Shown here: piece by piece, positions 1 to 8,801 of the stretch
Layout: each line of letters opens with the position of its first letter
Position numbering within the stretch: position 1 is the first letter of the stretch
DNA from: Sediminicola sp035798135
Lineage (GTDB): Bacteria > Bacteroidota > Bacteroidia > Flavobacteriales > Flavobacteriaceae
Length of the DNA stretch: 64,000 bases
Reading direction: 5' to 3'
Assembly: GCA_035798135.1 (NCBI GenBank)
Contig: JAPFBR010000004.1
Coordinates: 204,131 to 268,130 of the forward strand
Made by a program: the position numbers and the translations under genes
Notes under the pieces: generated by a model
What the model was told of the DNA's origin: nothing
The model's database searches: none
What the model saw: only the letters and a program-made list of their open reading frames with translations

Positions 1-1
1 T

Positions 2-283
2 GCCAGTTATATGGCCATCAACAAGGCCCAACAGCTTGTTAAGGAAACAGGGAACCTATCCGTACCAATCGGGTTAAGGAATGCTCCCACTAAATTAATG
101 AAGGATTTGGGATATGGACAGGAGTACAAATATGCCCACGATTATAAAAACAACTTCGTAGAGGAGGAGTTTCTCCCCGATAGCATTAAGGGATCATCCT
201 TCTATAAACCTGGGAACAATCAGCGGGAAAATGCCTTAAAGGAATTCCTGAAGAACAGATGGAAAAGTAAATATGAATTTTAG
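2..283 (+). CDS. rarA: RarA-type AAA+ recombination factor, C-terminal fragment (cut by window edge)
   Basis: This is the last 93 residues of a replication-associated recombination protein A (RarA/MgsA), a clamp-loader-like ATPase that acts at stalled replication forks. The frame is already open at base 2, so the ATG at 11 is internal and the gene starts before the window. The family's C-terminal signature is clear: PIGLRNAPTKLMKDLGYG, then YKYAHDYKNNFVEEEFLP and SSFYKP. The AAA+ core lies outside the window. The stop overlaps the convergent minus-strand gene by 4 bp. The identity is secure; the length is unknown. Confidence 0.9.
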   Translation, partial: ASYMAINKAQQLVKETGNLSVPIGLRNAPTKLMKDLGYGQEYKYAHDYKNNFVEEEFLPDSIKGSSFYKPGNNQRENALKEFLKNRWKSKYEF

Positions 284-1131
284 AACTTGATCTGCAGTTC
301 CTCAACAACTACCTGACCGTTGGCCGTATATTCAAAAAACCATTTCCCTTCCTTTTTGTAAACCATACCATCCTGATCACCTGCTTTGGCAATAAAAACA
401 TCTGCCATTGTACTTTTGATCATTTTTAGGACAATCTTAGGAGTGTTGTCCACCAATTGATAGCCATTGGCAAGTTCTTGTGCATACAATACCGTTTTGG
501 GAAGTAAGCCGATTCCGGAATTCTCCATTTTCGGAGCCTCCTTTTCCAGGTTTGAAGGTTCAGGGACCAGTTCCTTGTACGTTTGTTGTTCGGTTGTGGC
601 CTCTTGTGCCAAAACCACAGACCTAGGCTTGTCAGTATCAACCTCAGCAACCTGTCTCACGTCATTTTTAAAACTGATCTTTACGGGGGCCTCCTGTTCA
701 TCTTTTAGCGAGTACGCATAATTAAGGGCTTTAAAGGAAATAAATGCATCCCTAATAGCTTCATTGAAGGCATCTTTATAGTCCTTTTCCTTACTTGTAC
801 CCTCTTGGGTCTCAAAAAATACTTTGGACTGACAATCTTTTAAAATGAGCGATAATTTTGTTGTGAACATTCCGGATTCATCCTTGATCCCAACTACTGC
901 CCCAAGACAACGATCCCTATTTAAATCATCGGGAAGTGCATCCTCATATACCGCAGTAAATCCGTTTTCAACGAACAGATATTTTATAAGGGTACTAGTC
1001 TGATATTGGTTTTGGTTCCTAAAACCGTCAAACTTTTTAGGGACTATGATATATTTGTATTGGTTGATATCTGATTGTGCGTTTCCAAGAAACACTGCCA
1101 ATAGGAATAGGATAAAAAGTGAAATTTTCAT
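280..1131 (-). CDS. Secreted hypothetical protein of flavobacterial type
   Basis: The 283-residue protein has a clear Sec signal peptide (about residues 1-18, ending GNAQS). About 120 residues follow with the pattern YKYIIVPKKFDGF..NQYQTSTLIKYLF..NGF, which I recognise only as a conserved flavobacterial secreted type without an assigned function. A linker rich in E, T and P (about 145-205) leads to a C-terminal part (about 210-283) with short hydrophobic strands. It has no lipobox and no transmembrane helix after the signal, so it is probably periplasmic. It is the last gene of a minus-strand run after the DUF5723 barrel and a lipoprotein, which suggests an outer-membrane-associated role. Its 3' end overlaps the convergent rarA stop by 4 bp. 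Confidence 0.75.
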   Translation of the reverse strand: MKISLFILFLLAVFLGNAQSDINQYKYIIVPKKFDGFRNQNQYQTSTLIKYLFVENGFTAVYEDALPDDLNRDRCLGAVVGIKDESGMFTTKLSLILKDCQSKVFFETQEGTSKEKDYKDAFNEAIRDAFISFKALNYAYSLKDEQEAPVKISFKNDVRQVAEVDTDKPRSVVLAQEATTEQQTYKELVPEPSNLEKEAPKMENSGIGLLPKTVLYAQELANGYQLVDNTPKIVLKMIKSTMADVFIAKAGDQDGMVYKKEGKWFFEYTANGQVVVEELQIKF

Positions 1132-1144
1132 AAGTAGCTTGCCA

Positions 1145-2575
1145 TCATTTTCTGCCCCAAGATATAATATTTAATCCGAATTGGAAAGAGGCATAATGAC
1201 TTGCATACACATTCCTATACCCCAATAAATTATCAGCCATGGCATAAAGCTCAAGTGGTCCAGCCTGCACGCTCATTCCCAGTCCTATATTTGAAAAGGA
1301 AAATTTATCTACGGTATAGGTAGTCTTGAGCGCCAGGAAATTACCAAATTTACGCATGTAAAACGCGGTCAGTGCCGCTTGGGGGCCCCTTGGCCTGTTG
1401 ATCATATACAACTGTCCGCCCACACTATTGGTATATTCCGGCAGTCCTCCCTTTACCCCTCCCTCTTTTGAAGTACATTCACAATCTTCCTGTGAAGGCA
1501 AAGGTTCCCCAAAATTATGGCGCAAGGAAGCGTTGAGTTTTGTAGGTCTAAAATTAATATAACTGTTTCTATTATCCTCAAACGGAATAAGTTCCTCTAT
1601 CTCATCTACGAGATCTTGCCAAAAATCTTGATTGGGGTCGGCGAGTGCTTCTGGTAAAATGATGGAAATACCTTCATTCGTAGCGCTTCCTTTCAGGGTA
1701 TAATTCTTAACGTCATTGGCATGCCGTATAAAACCAATATCCAAGAGACTTCCGGTAACCAAGGTTCTTTTATTGATTCTATAGGTAAAACCAACATCCA
1801 GACCCAATCCCAAATCGCCCCCTAAAAGCGCCCTTTTAATAAAAGTTTGCGACACTCCTTGGTCCCCCTCAACCAAACCATCGATACCTGAGGTTCTCAC
1901 TTCCATATCCGCCACCAAGGTATTTGCCAATAGGTTATTCTGACCTGGATTGGTCACAAAATATCCTGAATTGTGGGTTGAACTGACATCCAAAATACCT
2001 GAATACAACTTGCCCCTTAATCCGACCCTTAGTGTATTGTTTAATTTTCTATTAATGCCGATATGGAACACATTCACCACTTCGCCACGAACCTTGAGAT
2101 GGTCCAAATTGAACCTATTGCCGATATAATTGGCATTGCCCTCAAACCCCAAAATGGCTAGATCTTGAGGCCAATAGGTAATCATATCCTCCTCCAAATA
2201 CATTCCAAAGGAATAAAAATCACTAGGCCTATTCTTGCTTCTAAATCCAAAATTCAGGAATTCTACCTGAACTGTTTCACTGATCTCGTCCCTGAAATTC
2301 ATTCCAAAAATGGCCCTGTCCCTTACTTTTGTGGTGATATCCAATCCATCATTCGCAAAAATATCGTTGACAGAAATCCCGCTGGTTCCGGCATAGGCTG
2401 AAATCCCAGAAAGCAAAGGCACACCACCATACCATTGATAGGTTGCCCTTGCTCCGGGATTGAGCATTAGGGCCTGTGGTACTTCCATAAAATCGTATAG
2501 CAATTGTTTGTTTTGGGCCAATACCGAGAAAGAGCACAGAAGAATAAAAACTACAATTAATTTTTGTAATCTCAT
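1145..2575 (-). CDS. Outer-membrane beta-barrel protein, DUF5723 family
   Basis: The 476-residue protein begins with a signal peptide (cleavage after FSVLAQ, about residue 21). The body is made of alternating hydrophobic strands with many aromatic and glycine residues, as in an outer-membrane barrel. The N-terminal part (NPGARATYQWYGGVPLLSG) resembles the DUF5723 family, distant relatives of PorP/SprF-like barrels. A short Cys-containing loop (EDCECTSKEGG) lies near residue 370. The last strand ends in GLNIISWGRK. The start overlaps the stop of the upstream lipoprotein gene by 4 bp, so the two are probably translationally coupled. The function of the family is not known to me. Confidence 0.75.
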   Translation of the reverse strand: MRLQKLIVVFILLCSFSVLAQNKQLLYDFMEVPQALMLNPGARATYQWYGGVPLLSGISAYAGTSGISVNDIFANDGLDITTKVRDRAIFGMNFRDEISETVQVEFLNFGFRSKNRPSDFYSFGMYLEEDMITYWPQDLAILGFEGNANYIGNRFNLDHLKVRGEVVNVFHIGINRKLNNTLRVGLRGKLYSGILDVSSTHNSGYFVTNPGQNNLLANTLVADMEVRTSGIDGLVEGDQGVSQTFIKRALLGGDLGLGLDVGFTYRINKRTLVTGSLLDIGFIRHANDVKNYTLKGSATNEGISIILPEALADPNQDFWQDLVDEIEELIPFEDNRNSYINFRPTKLNASLRHNFGEPLPSQEDCECTSKEGGVKGGLPEYTNSVGGQLYMINRPRGPQAALTAFYMRKFGNFLALKTTYTVDKFSFSNIGLGMSVQAGPLELYAMADNLLGYRNVYASHYASFQFGLNIISWGRK

Positions 2576-3111
2576 TCAAGCTCAATCTTAAAGGCCCCAC
2601 TGGAGCGTAGTATAATTTTTGGGTCAGATTCACTGGAAACACTAGTGTCGTCACTTTGATTTTGTGCACTCACCCTGATGGCCGAGGTGTTTTTTATAAT
2701 ATCAATGCTTCTACCTCCTGGCCCATAGGCAATTTCCACCTTTTTAATAAAAACAGGTGGAGCAGGTTCCACCAGTATGGATTCCATATCCAAAACATTA
2801 CCATTTTCGTCCAATAATTCGATGATGATCTCTAATGTTTTACTGGTAGAATTCTCTAACTCATAGGTAAGGACACCGCTAAGGACGCCATCAGCAAAAA
2901 AATCCTCTGCAAAGGCATCAAAATTGAATTCTTCCGAGTAAAATTCCCCAGGCACCACAGAATTTATTTGTTCTTCTGCCGCTTCCATATACAATATACT
3001 GGATGTAATGGTTGGGGTAATATTTAGGTCCTCCAACTGATTGAAATCCTGCTCTTGCATGCAAGAACCGCAAAGGGCAATTAACAGAAAAAGAGAAACG
3101 GAGTACTTCAT
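2572..3111 (-). CDS. Hypothetical lipoprotein
   Basis: The start at 3111 (MKYSVSLFLL) puts a lipoprotein signal at the N-terminus. An in-frame ATG 9 bases upstream would add only three residues. The signal ends in ALCGSC, so Cys17 is the probable lipidated residue. The mature protein (about 160 residues) is acidic and beta-rich. The middle reads like a small immunoglobulin-like domain (LTYELENSTSKTLEIIIELLDENG). I recognise no family. The 3' end overlaps the start of the DUF5723 barrel gene by 4 bp, so it may be a partner of that barrel. It could equally be a surface lipoprotein that happens to be co-transcribed. Confidence 0.7.
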   Translation of the reverse strand: MKYSVSLFLLIALCGSCMQEQDFNQLEDLNITPTITSSILYMEAAEEQINSVVPGEFYSEEFNFDAFAEDFFADGVLSGVLTYELENSTSKTLEIIIELLDENGNVLDMESILVEPAPPVFIKKVEIAYGPGGRSIDIIKNTSAIRVSAQNQSDDTSVSSESDPKIILRSSGAFKIELE

Positions 3112-3185
3112 TATAACCATGATTTAAAAAAATCTTTAGACACCACGTTTGGTGGCAGTTATCTAATGATACTACTTCTACAACT

Positions 3186-3875
3186 CTATAAATAGGATTT
3201 TATTTCATTAAGATCATTTATCATGTCACAATATTCATGTTTTGCATCATTGTGAACATTAAAATGAAGGGCATGCAGCCCCATGGCCCTAGCGCCCATG
3301 ATATCGGCCTCCAAGCTGTCCCCTATCATAATGGACTTTTCTGGGGTCACCTTTGCTTTTTGAAGGGCCAGTTGGTAAATAATGGGATCTGGTTTTTTTA
3401 CGCCGGCCATTTCTGAATCTATTATCTGATCAAAATAGCTATGTATTTTGGAATTTTTTAATTTCTTTTCTTGAATTTCCTGAAAGCCATTGGTAATGAT
3501 ATGAAGCTTGTATGTCGGTTTTAAATAATCCAAAATTTCCACGGTATTGGGAAACAAATGGGTAAAAGAAGATAAATGCTCTATATATTGCTCAGAAAGA
3601 ACATGGATAGTTTCATCTGATATGGTAAAGCCTAAGGCATCAAAAGTCCTTTTTAGTCTTTGGTATCGCAAATCTTCCTTGATTATTTTACCGTTCCTAT
3701 AAAGTTTCCAGAATTCCAGATTAAGGGGAATATACACCCTTAAAAAATCATTTAGATCCACTGCCACCCTGTTGGACTGTAGTATCCTATCAAAGGTAAG
3801 TGCTGAATTCTTTTCGAAATCCCATAAGGTGTGGTCCAAATCAAAAAAAACGTCTGTGACAATATTTTTAAACAT
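3186..3875 (-). CDS. yjjG: HAD-family noncanonical pyrimidine nucleotidase, YjjG type
   Basis: The 229-residue HAD hydrolase has all expected motifs. Motif I is FFDLDHTLWDF (nucleophile and acid/base Asp). Motif II is HIITNGF. Motif III is the Lys of GVKKPDP. Motif IV is IMIGDSLEADIMGA. The wording of motif I and the helical cap (about residues 18-90) match the YjjG family of 5'-nucleotidases, which remove noncanonical pyrimidine nucleotides from the pool. It is cytoplasmic. The start lies 8 bp inside the upstream deacetylase-family gene, so the two are probably co-transcribed. Substrate range cannot be read from sequence. Confidence 0.88.
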   Translation of the reverse strand: MFKNIVTDVFFDLDHTLWDFEKNSALTFDRILQSNRVAVDLNDFLRVYIPLNLEFWKLYRNGKIIKEDLRYQRLKRTFDALGFTISDETIHVLSEQYIEHLSSFTHLFPNTVEILDYLKPTYKLHIITNGFQEIQEKKLKNSKIHSYFDQIIDSEMAGVKKPDPIIYQLALQKAKVTPEKSIMIGDSLEADIMGARAMGLHALHFNVHNDAKHEYCDMINDLNEIKSYL

Positions 3876-5163
3876 AAAACTTTTTTAAAACGGTACTGTA
3901 TAAATCTATCCAATCTATTTTGCCCTCGCCCCCCAAGAGCTCATTTGAAAATATACTGATAAATTCCCCGTTGACCTCCTTCGTTTCTTTATAAAGAAAG
4001 GATATCTTCTCCAAAATCTCTTCTTGATCCCTGTATTTCATTAAAGCGTAATCGTGAACGGCAAAGGGGTGAACCTTAATGGGCTGTTGCACTTCCAAGG
4101 GAATATCATAAAAGAAAAAAGGCGTACAAGTTCCGGCCCTAAAACCAATTTCATGGGTGTACCCCATAGTATAATCATCGGTGAATTCTGTTGCAACAAG
4201 GTTGCGATAGGTAGATGGGATATCTACCCTGTTATAGCGCATCCTAGAAGCATTAATTGGTCTATTTATGACCTGTGACAATTGCTTTTTTTCTTCTTTT
4301 AGCAAGGCGTTATTATCAAACGAACTATATGAGGCACCCAAAGAAACAATACTGTAATCCGCAACAGATTTTATGAGGTGTCTGAATCTGTTGTTATTGG
4401 GTGATACATTTTTATCATAGGTGGAATATTCCGCAAATTGGAAAAAGAACATACTGCCAACACCATAATTCTTATGGAGATCTATAAGACTGAAGAAATT
4501 ATTATAGGGATCCAATCCCGGATTGACCCAGACCATAAAACGCTCTGCCACCCGCCTTAATTTCAGGGAACCGATATCCAAGATCAAACCAGCAAGACTT
4601 CTTACAAAACCCCTATGGGCATAACAATGGGAGGTGGTCACATCTATGATGGAGGTATAGGAAAACTTCCTTTCCTCCATTTCCATCTCCGGGAATTTCT
4701 CCTTTAGTTCCTTAAGTAACTCGTAAGCCCAAATATCCACAACTGGTCGTTCCAAAAAATCATGCTGATAGGCCAGACTTTCCGTGGGAGGAAATCGTCC
4801 ATGAACATCTTTGACATGGGGTAGATACTCTTCATACCTGGATACCAAATAAAAACTAGCTGCGAAAATATCAAATGGAATATTGCTTCTATCTCCTGTA
4901 GCAAAAAAGCAAGGAACGCCATTCCACTCCCCCATTTTAAATTGCAGATCGTTGATCCCCTGTTCAAAAAGCAGGTCATTGCTACGGACAAAAAACTCAT
5001 TTTGCAAAGGCTGCTTGGTATACGTTATTTTTGGTCCCGTATGTTTTATAAAATCTTCGACCTTAGTGGTAAAAACAACCTCTATCCCCAGGATACGAGT
5101 AAAAATATGCTTCATGATATAGGTGAAGCGAGAGGTAATCTTATGAGTATATATTAACAACAT
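3868..5163 (-). CDS. Polysaccharide deacetylase family protein (flavobacterial type)
   Basis: The 431-residue protein opens with a MLLIYTHKITSRFTYIMKHI segment and an N-terminal domain (about residues 1-130) typical of Bacteroidetes proteins annotated as polysaccharide deacetylase family, including DLLFEQGIND and FAASFYLVSRYEEYLP. The remainder has the outline of a NodB-like barrel: IIDVTTSHCYAHRG at the usual metal-site position, FQFAEYSTYD, a SLGASYSS strand and EIGFRAGTCTPFFFYD. The canonical DD and HxxxH metal ligands are not plainly recognisable, so catalytic activity is uncertain. There is no signal peptide. The long start is preferred because the first 16 residues look conserved. It is followed by the YjjG gene with an 8-bp overlap. 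Confidence 0.78.
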   Translation of the reverse strand: MLLIYTHKITSRFTYIMKHIFTRILGIEVVFTTKVEDFIKHTGPKITYTKQPLQNEFFVRSNDLLFEQGINDLQFKMGEWNGVPCFFATGDRSNIPFDIFAASFYLVSRYEEYLPHVKDVHGRFPPTESLAYQHDFLERPVVDIWAYELLKELKEKFPEMEMEERKFSYTSIIDVTTSHCYAHRGFVRSLAGLILDIGSLKLRRVAERFMVWVNPGLDPYNNFFSLIDLHKNYGVGSMFFFQFAEYSTYDKNVSPNNNRFRHLIKSVADYSIVSLGASYSSFDNNALLKEEKKQLSQVINRPINASRMRYNRVDIPSTYRNLVATEFTDDYTMGYTHEIGFRAGTCTPFFFYDIPLEVQQPIKVHPFAVHDYALMKYRDQEEILEKISFLYKETKEVNGEFISIFSNELLGGEGKIDWIDLYSTVLKKFYV

Positions 5164-5215
5164 AGGTTCCTAAAATTCCAAGATTAATGCATTTCCTTTG
5201 AGTCAAGGTGTTTTT

Positions 5216-5914
5216 TTAAAGCATAACGTTATCCGCAAAGCTAAAATAATCTTGTTGGGTAATGATCACATGATCCAAAACTTTTATGTCCAAAGCCTCG
5301 GCAGCCACTTTTAGTTTTTTGGTCACCTGCTTATCAGCTTCACTTGGCTTTAAAGTGCCCGATGGGTGGTTATGTGCCAATATAAGACCAACAGCCCCCA
5401 ATTCCAATGCCTGTTTCAACACCAATCGAACATCCACCAAAGTACCCGTTATCCCTCCTTTACTCAAAAGAGCAAAGTGCATAACTGTATTGGCATTATT
5501 GAGGTATACGATCCAAAATTCTTCATGGGGTAGCTCACCCATTATAGGCTGCAACAACTCAAACACACTTTTGCTACTTGTTATTTTGGTGATTTTCTGT
5601 GCCGATTCCCCTCTTCTTCTCCTACCTATTTCCAAGGCCGCAGCAATGGTTACGGCTTTCGCTTCCCCTATGCCCTTAAACTGCATTAATTGTTTAATGG
5701 ATAGCTTTCCAAGATCATTAAGGTTATTGTTTGCCGATGCCAAAATCCTTTTTGCAAGCTCTACGGCGCTTTCATTCCTACTCCCAGAACCTATCAAAAT
5801 AGCAATAAGTTCCGCATCGGAAAGCACGGATTTTCCTTTATGGACCAATTTCTCCCTTGGTTTGTCATCATTTGACCAATGCTTTATGGAGAAAGGAATC
5901 GATTTTTCTTGCAT
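5216..5914 (-). CDS. radC: RadC-like JAB/MPN domain protein
   Basis: The 232-residue protein is the normal length for RadC (YeeS/JAMM family). Residues 1-90 carry a helix-hairpin-helix-like region (LSIKQLMQFKGIGEAKAVTI). The C-terminal half has the MPN+ metal motif with EFWIVYLNNAN followed by ILAHNHPSGTLKPSEAD, giving the His-x-His...Asp ligands. RadC was named as a DNA repair protein, but its actual activity is unsettled. It sits between mpl and the deacetylase-family gene on the minus strand, with 80 bp to mpl, and need not share their function. Confidence 0.92.
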   Translation of the reverse strand: MQEKSIPFSIKHWSNDDKPREKLVHKGKSVLSDAELIAILIGSGSRNESAVELAKRILASANNNLNDLGKLSIKQLMQFKGIGEAKAVTIAAALEIGRRRRGESAQKITKITSSKSVFELLQPIMGELPHEEFWIVYLNNANTVMHFALLSKGGITGTLVDVRLVLKQALELGAVGLILAHNHPSGTLKPSEADKQVTKKLKVAAEALDIKVLDHVIITQQDYFSFADNVML

Positions 5915-5994
5915 CTGTTAAAGATAACAAACAAAAGAATTTAAAATAATATCTTAGAAAAAAATCTATTTATGATCCAAAATTTGTATTGTTT

Positions 5995-7353
5995 TCAATT
6001 GGCCAAAAGACCTTTGACCTCATCAAAATCCAATCCCCCGTAATTTCCTGAACTCATAAGCAAGAGCACAGCATCATCAAAATTCTGTTGGAACAGGAAT
6101 TCTTTGAACGAAAGGGCATCTGTATATATTTTAAGGTCATTTCTTTCAAAAGCCGATGCAATTTGGTCCTTGGTCACTTCCTCCAGCTGTTTGATCTTGA
6201 CCGATTCCGGAGAATAGAATACCACGGCCTCGTCAGCATACTCCAGGGCCCCTTTATATTCTTTTAAGAATTCGGCATTCAAACTACTGTAGGTATGCAG
6301 TTCCAAACAGGCCAGTAGCTTTTTTCCTTGAAACTGCTCCTTAACGGCCCTTGTTGTTGCGGCCACCTTACTTGGGGAATGCGCAAAATCTTTGAACGCC
6401 ACACTGTTTTTTCCTTCCCCTATTTTTTCCAATCGCTTGGAGGCGCCTTTAAAGGTAGCTATGGCTTCATAAAAGTCGGCCTCATCAATCCCCATATTTT
6501 GACAGATCCATTTTGCCCCAGCCAAATTGCTTAGGTTGTGCTTCCCAAAAACCTCAATGGGCATGGGTCCTTCTTCGGTCTCCAAAAGGGTTTGGCCCTC
6601 TTCAACCGAATAAGCCGGTGTTTCATATGGCAATTTGCGAATGGTATTCTCCGAGGCCTCTACTACCCTTTTAACTTCTGGGTCCTCTACGTTATAGGTA
6701 ATACTGCCTCCTTTGACAATACTATTAACAAAAATCTGGAACTGCTCCACATAGTGCTCATAGGTAGGAAATACATTGATATGGTCCCAGGCAATCCCGC
6801 TCAACAAAGCAATATTGGGCTTGTACAAATGGAATTTAGGTCTTCTATCTATGGGGGAAGACAAATACTCGTCCCCTTCCAAAACGATAAAATCATTTTC
6901 CTCCGTTAAATGCACCATTCGGTCAAAACCCTCCAATTGTGCGCCCACCATATAATCCACTGATCTATCGTGGTAATCCAAAACATGCAAGATCATTGAG
7001 GTGATGGTAGTTTTTCCATGGCTGCCACCAATGACCACTCTCGTCTTATGTTTGGATTGCTCGTATAAAAATTCTGGATAGGAGTATATTTTTAAACCCA
7101 ATTCTTGGGCTTTTAGCAATTCTGGATTATCGGGTTTGGCGTGCATTCCCAAAATAACAGCATCCAACCCAAGGTGGATATTCTCCGGATACCAACCGAA
7201 GGATTTTGGCAAAAGCCCTTTGGAATCCAGGCGGCCTTTGGAAGGCTCAAATATAACATCATCACTCCCCGTGACGACATCGCCTTTATGGTGCAAGGCC
7301 AAGGCTAGATTGTGCATGGCACTACCACCAATCGCTATAAAATGAATGTGCAT
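5995..7353 (-). CDS. mpl: UDP-N-acetylmuramate:L-alanyl-gamma-D-glutamyl-meso-diaminopimelate ligase
   Basis: This is a 452-residue Mur ligase of the Mpl (peptidoglycan recycling) type. It reattaches the tripeptide recovered from old wall to UDP-MurNAc in the cytoplasm. The N-terminal nucleotide-fold motif is IHFIAIGGSAMHNLALALH. The ATP loop is IGGSHGKTTITSM (about residues 108-120). LEGDEYLSSPIDRRPKF is the Mpl-type central motif, and the C-terminal ligase domain starts near residue 310 (FKDFAHSPSK). The SAM in GGSAMHN, where MurC has GIGM, supports Mpl over MurC. It works with murF, also in this window, in the wall-precursor pathway. Confidence 0.92.
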   Translation of the reverse strand: MHIHFIAIGGSAMHNLALALHHKGDVVTGSDDVIFEPSKGRLDSKGLLPKSFGWYPENIHLGLDAVILGMHAKPDNPELLKAQELGLKIYSYPEFLYEQSKHKTRVVIGGSHGKTTITSMILHVLDYHDRSVDYMVGAQLEGFDRMVHLTEENDFIVLEGDEYLSSPIDRRPKFHLYKPNIALLSGIAWDHINVFPTYEHYVEQFQIFVNSIVKGGSITYNVEDPEVKRVVEASENTIRKLPYETPAYSVEEGQTLLETEEGPMPIEVFGKHNLSNLAGAKWICQNMGIDEADFYEAIATFKGASKRLEKIGEGKNSVAFKDFAHSPSKVAATTRAVKEQFQGKKLLACLELHTYSSLNAEFLKEYKGALEYADEAVVFYSPESVKIKQLEEVTKDQIASAFERNDLKIYTDALSFKEFLFQQNFDDAVLLLMSSGNYGGLDFDEVKGLLAN

Positions 7354-7498
7354 TTAATCAAGTTTAAAAAGGTAAAGATAAGGATTGCAAGAGCCTAATA
7401 AAATTTTTAATGACCTCATTTTAGCCCCAACTCAACTAGGCTTTTTAGTGTCTCCAAGTATTGAATATTGCTTATATTCGTAGAAATGACATGAACAT

Positions 7499-7816
7499 AT
7501 GCATATTAAGTTAAAAGATGTGCCCCCAAAAGAAATTATGCCTGGCTACCATGGGAAACTAGTCCATACACAGCACATGAGCCTAGCTTTTTGGGAGGTT
7601 GTAAAAGGAGCCGAGGTTCCTATGCATTCCCATTTGAACGAACAGGTGATGCAGGTGCTTGAAGGAAGTTTTGAATTTACGTTGGATGGTAAAACGAAGA
7701 TTTATGGAACCGGGGATCTCGTGGTCATAGCGCCCCATAAGTCCCATAGTGGCAAAGCCCTGACCGATTGCAAGCTAATGGATGTATTTAGTCCAACAAG
7801 AGAAGAATACAAGTAA
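7499..7816 (+). CDS. Small cupin-domain protein
   Basis: The 105-residue protein is a single cupin barrel. Motif 1 appears as VPMHSHLNEQVMQVLEG, with the two His and the Glu of the metal site, and motif 2 as IAPHKSHSG. Single-domain cupins of this size bind a metal and often act as isomerases, dioxygenases or sensors in sugar or aromatic metabolism; the substrate is not predictable here. The start at 7499 is chosen because the ATG at 7492 is in another frame and closes within eight codons. The stop is two bases before the SDR start at 7819, so the two genes form one transcription unit ended by the hairpin at 8632-8669. Confidence 0.85.
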   Translation: MHIKLKDVPPKEIMPGYHGKLVHTQHMSLAFWEVVKGAEVPMHSHLNEQVMQVLEGSFEFTLDGKTKIYGTGDLVVIAPHKSHSGKALTDCKLMDVFSPTREEYK

Positions 7817-7818
7817 TC

Positions 7819-8604
7819 ATGAACATATCGTTAATTGGAAAGAAAGCTTTGGTGGGCGGAAGTAGCCAAGGTATAGGCAAGGCCATCGGGCAGCAACTAG
7901 CTGCAAGTGGAGCCAGCGTAACCTTCATGGCGCGCAGCGAGGACAAATTGAAAGATATCATTTCCCAATTGCCAAGAGACAATGGTCAACAGCATCAATA
8001 CTTGGTAGTAGACTTTACCGACTTCAATTCCTATCAGATAATTATTGGGAACTACTTTAAAAATAATTCAGTGGATATCCTGGTGAACAATACGCAAGGC
8101 CCTGCTTCCGGAGGGGCAATGGAAAAAAAAGTTGATGATTACCAGGCTGCTTTTGATCTGCTATTTAAAACTGTGGTGTATACAGCGGAACTGGCCTTAA
8201 AGGGAATGATGGAGCGTAAATATGGGCGGATCATCAATATCGCCTCTATTTCTGTAAAAGAGCCATTGGCCTATTTAACCTTGAGCAATTCCATAAGGGC
8301 TGCTGTTACCACCTGGGCCAAAACCCTTGCAGCCGACGTAGGTAAACATGGTATTACCGTTAACAGTACTTTGACGGGTTATTTTGATACCGATAGACTA
8401 AAAAATCTAAATACTGCCAAAGCCAAATCTTTTGGCATTGCATTAGAAGAGGTAAACCAACAAATGCTGAATAATGTTCCCGTAAGAAGATTCGGAGACC
8501 CAAAGGAATACGGTTATTTGGTGGCCTTTTTAGCTTCCGAACATGCCTCATTTATAACAGGAACCAATATTCCCATTGACGGGGGCATGTTAAAATCGCT
8601 TTAG
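7819..8604 (+). CDS. Short-chain dehydrogenase/reductase
   Basis: The 261-residue protein is a classical NAD(P)-dependent SDR. The cofactor loop is ALVGGSSQGIGKAIG (a GxxxGxG pattern), and the strand end is ILVNNTQGP where most members have NNAG. The expected catalytic Ser falls at INIASISVKEP. The usual YxxxK site is replaced by LAYLTLSNSIRAAV, so the canonical Tyr and Lys are not in place. A C-terminal ITGTNIPIDGGM matches the FabG-like group. The unusual NNTQ motif and lack of YxxxK resemble a divergent Bacteroidetes subgroup also annotated as SDR. The gene is coupled to the upstream cupin, and both are probably catabolic. Activity cannot be assumed. Confidence 0.82.
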   Translation: MNISLIGKKALVGGSSQGIGKAIGQQLAASGASVTFMARSEDKLKDIISQLPRDNGQQHQYLVVDFTDFNSYQIIIGNYFKNNSVDILVNNTQGPASGGAMEKKVDDYQAAFDLLFKTVVYTAELALKGMMERKYGRIINIASISVKEPLAYLTLSNSIRAAVTTWAKTLAADVGKHGITVNSTLTGYFDTDRLKNLNTAKAKSFGIALEEVNQQMLNNVPVRRFGDPKEYGYLVAFLASEHASFITGTNIPIDGGMLKSL

Positions 8605-8631
8605 CTGGAAACGGCCTAATACCTCCCCTAT

Positions 8632-8669
8632 AACATAAAAGTCCCATTTGCAATTGGGACTTTTATGTT
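8632..8669 (+). terminator. Rho-independent terminator after the cupin-SDR pair
   Basis: A perfect 15-bp inverted repeat, AACATAAAAGTCCCA and its complement, surrounds an 8-base loop. The right arm carries the T-run. It lies 28 bases after the SDR stop. Confidence 0.85.
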
Positions 8670-8686
8670 GTACCCAACTATTTTTG
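8654..8686 (+). promoter_or_regulatory. Possible promoter for the alpha-2-macroglobulin gene
   Basis: TATTTTTG at 8679-8686 matches the Bacteroidetes -7 consensus TAnnTTTG exactly. A TTG at 8654-8656 lies 22 bases upstream. It would give a leader of roughly 110 bases before the ATG at 8802. The TTG falls inside the preceding terminator hairpin, so the call is tentative. Confidence 0.3.
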
Positions 8687-8801
8687 GTATTCTTTTTGCT
8701 ATTGAGGTAACTGATATTCATGTACAAAAAATATTCTGAGAGCATTTTCTTATTGGACCTTACATACTATAATATTCATTATTGTTTCTAAATTTATACC
8801 T

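Noticed and set aside
5286..5921. 211-codon frame on the plus strand over radC
   Set aside because: Antisense shadow of a well-supported radC gene; the peptide is Cys/Ser/Leu-rich without a recognisable domain.
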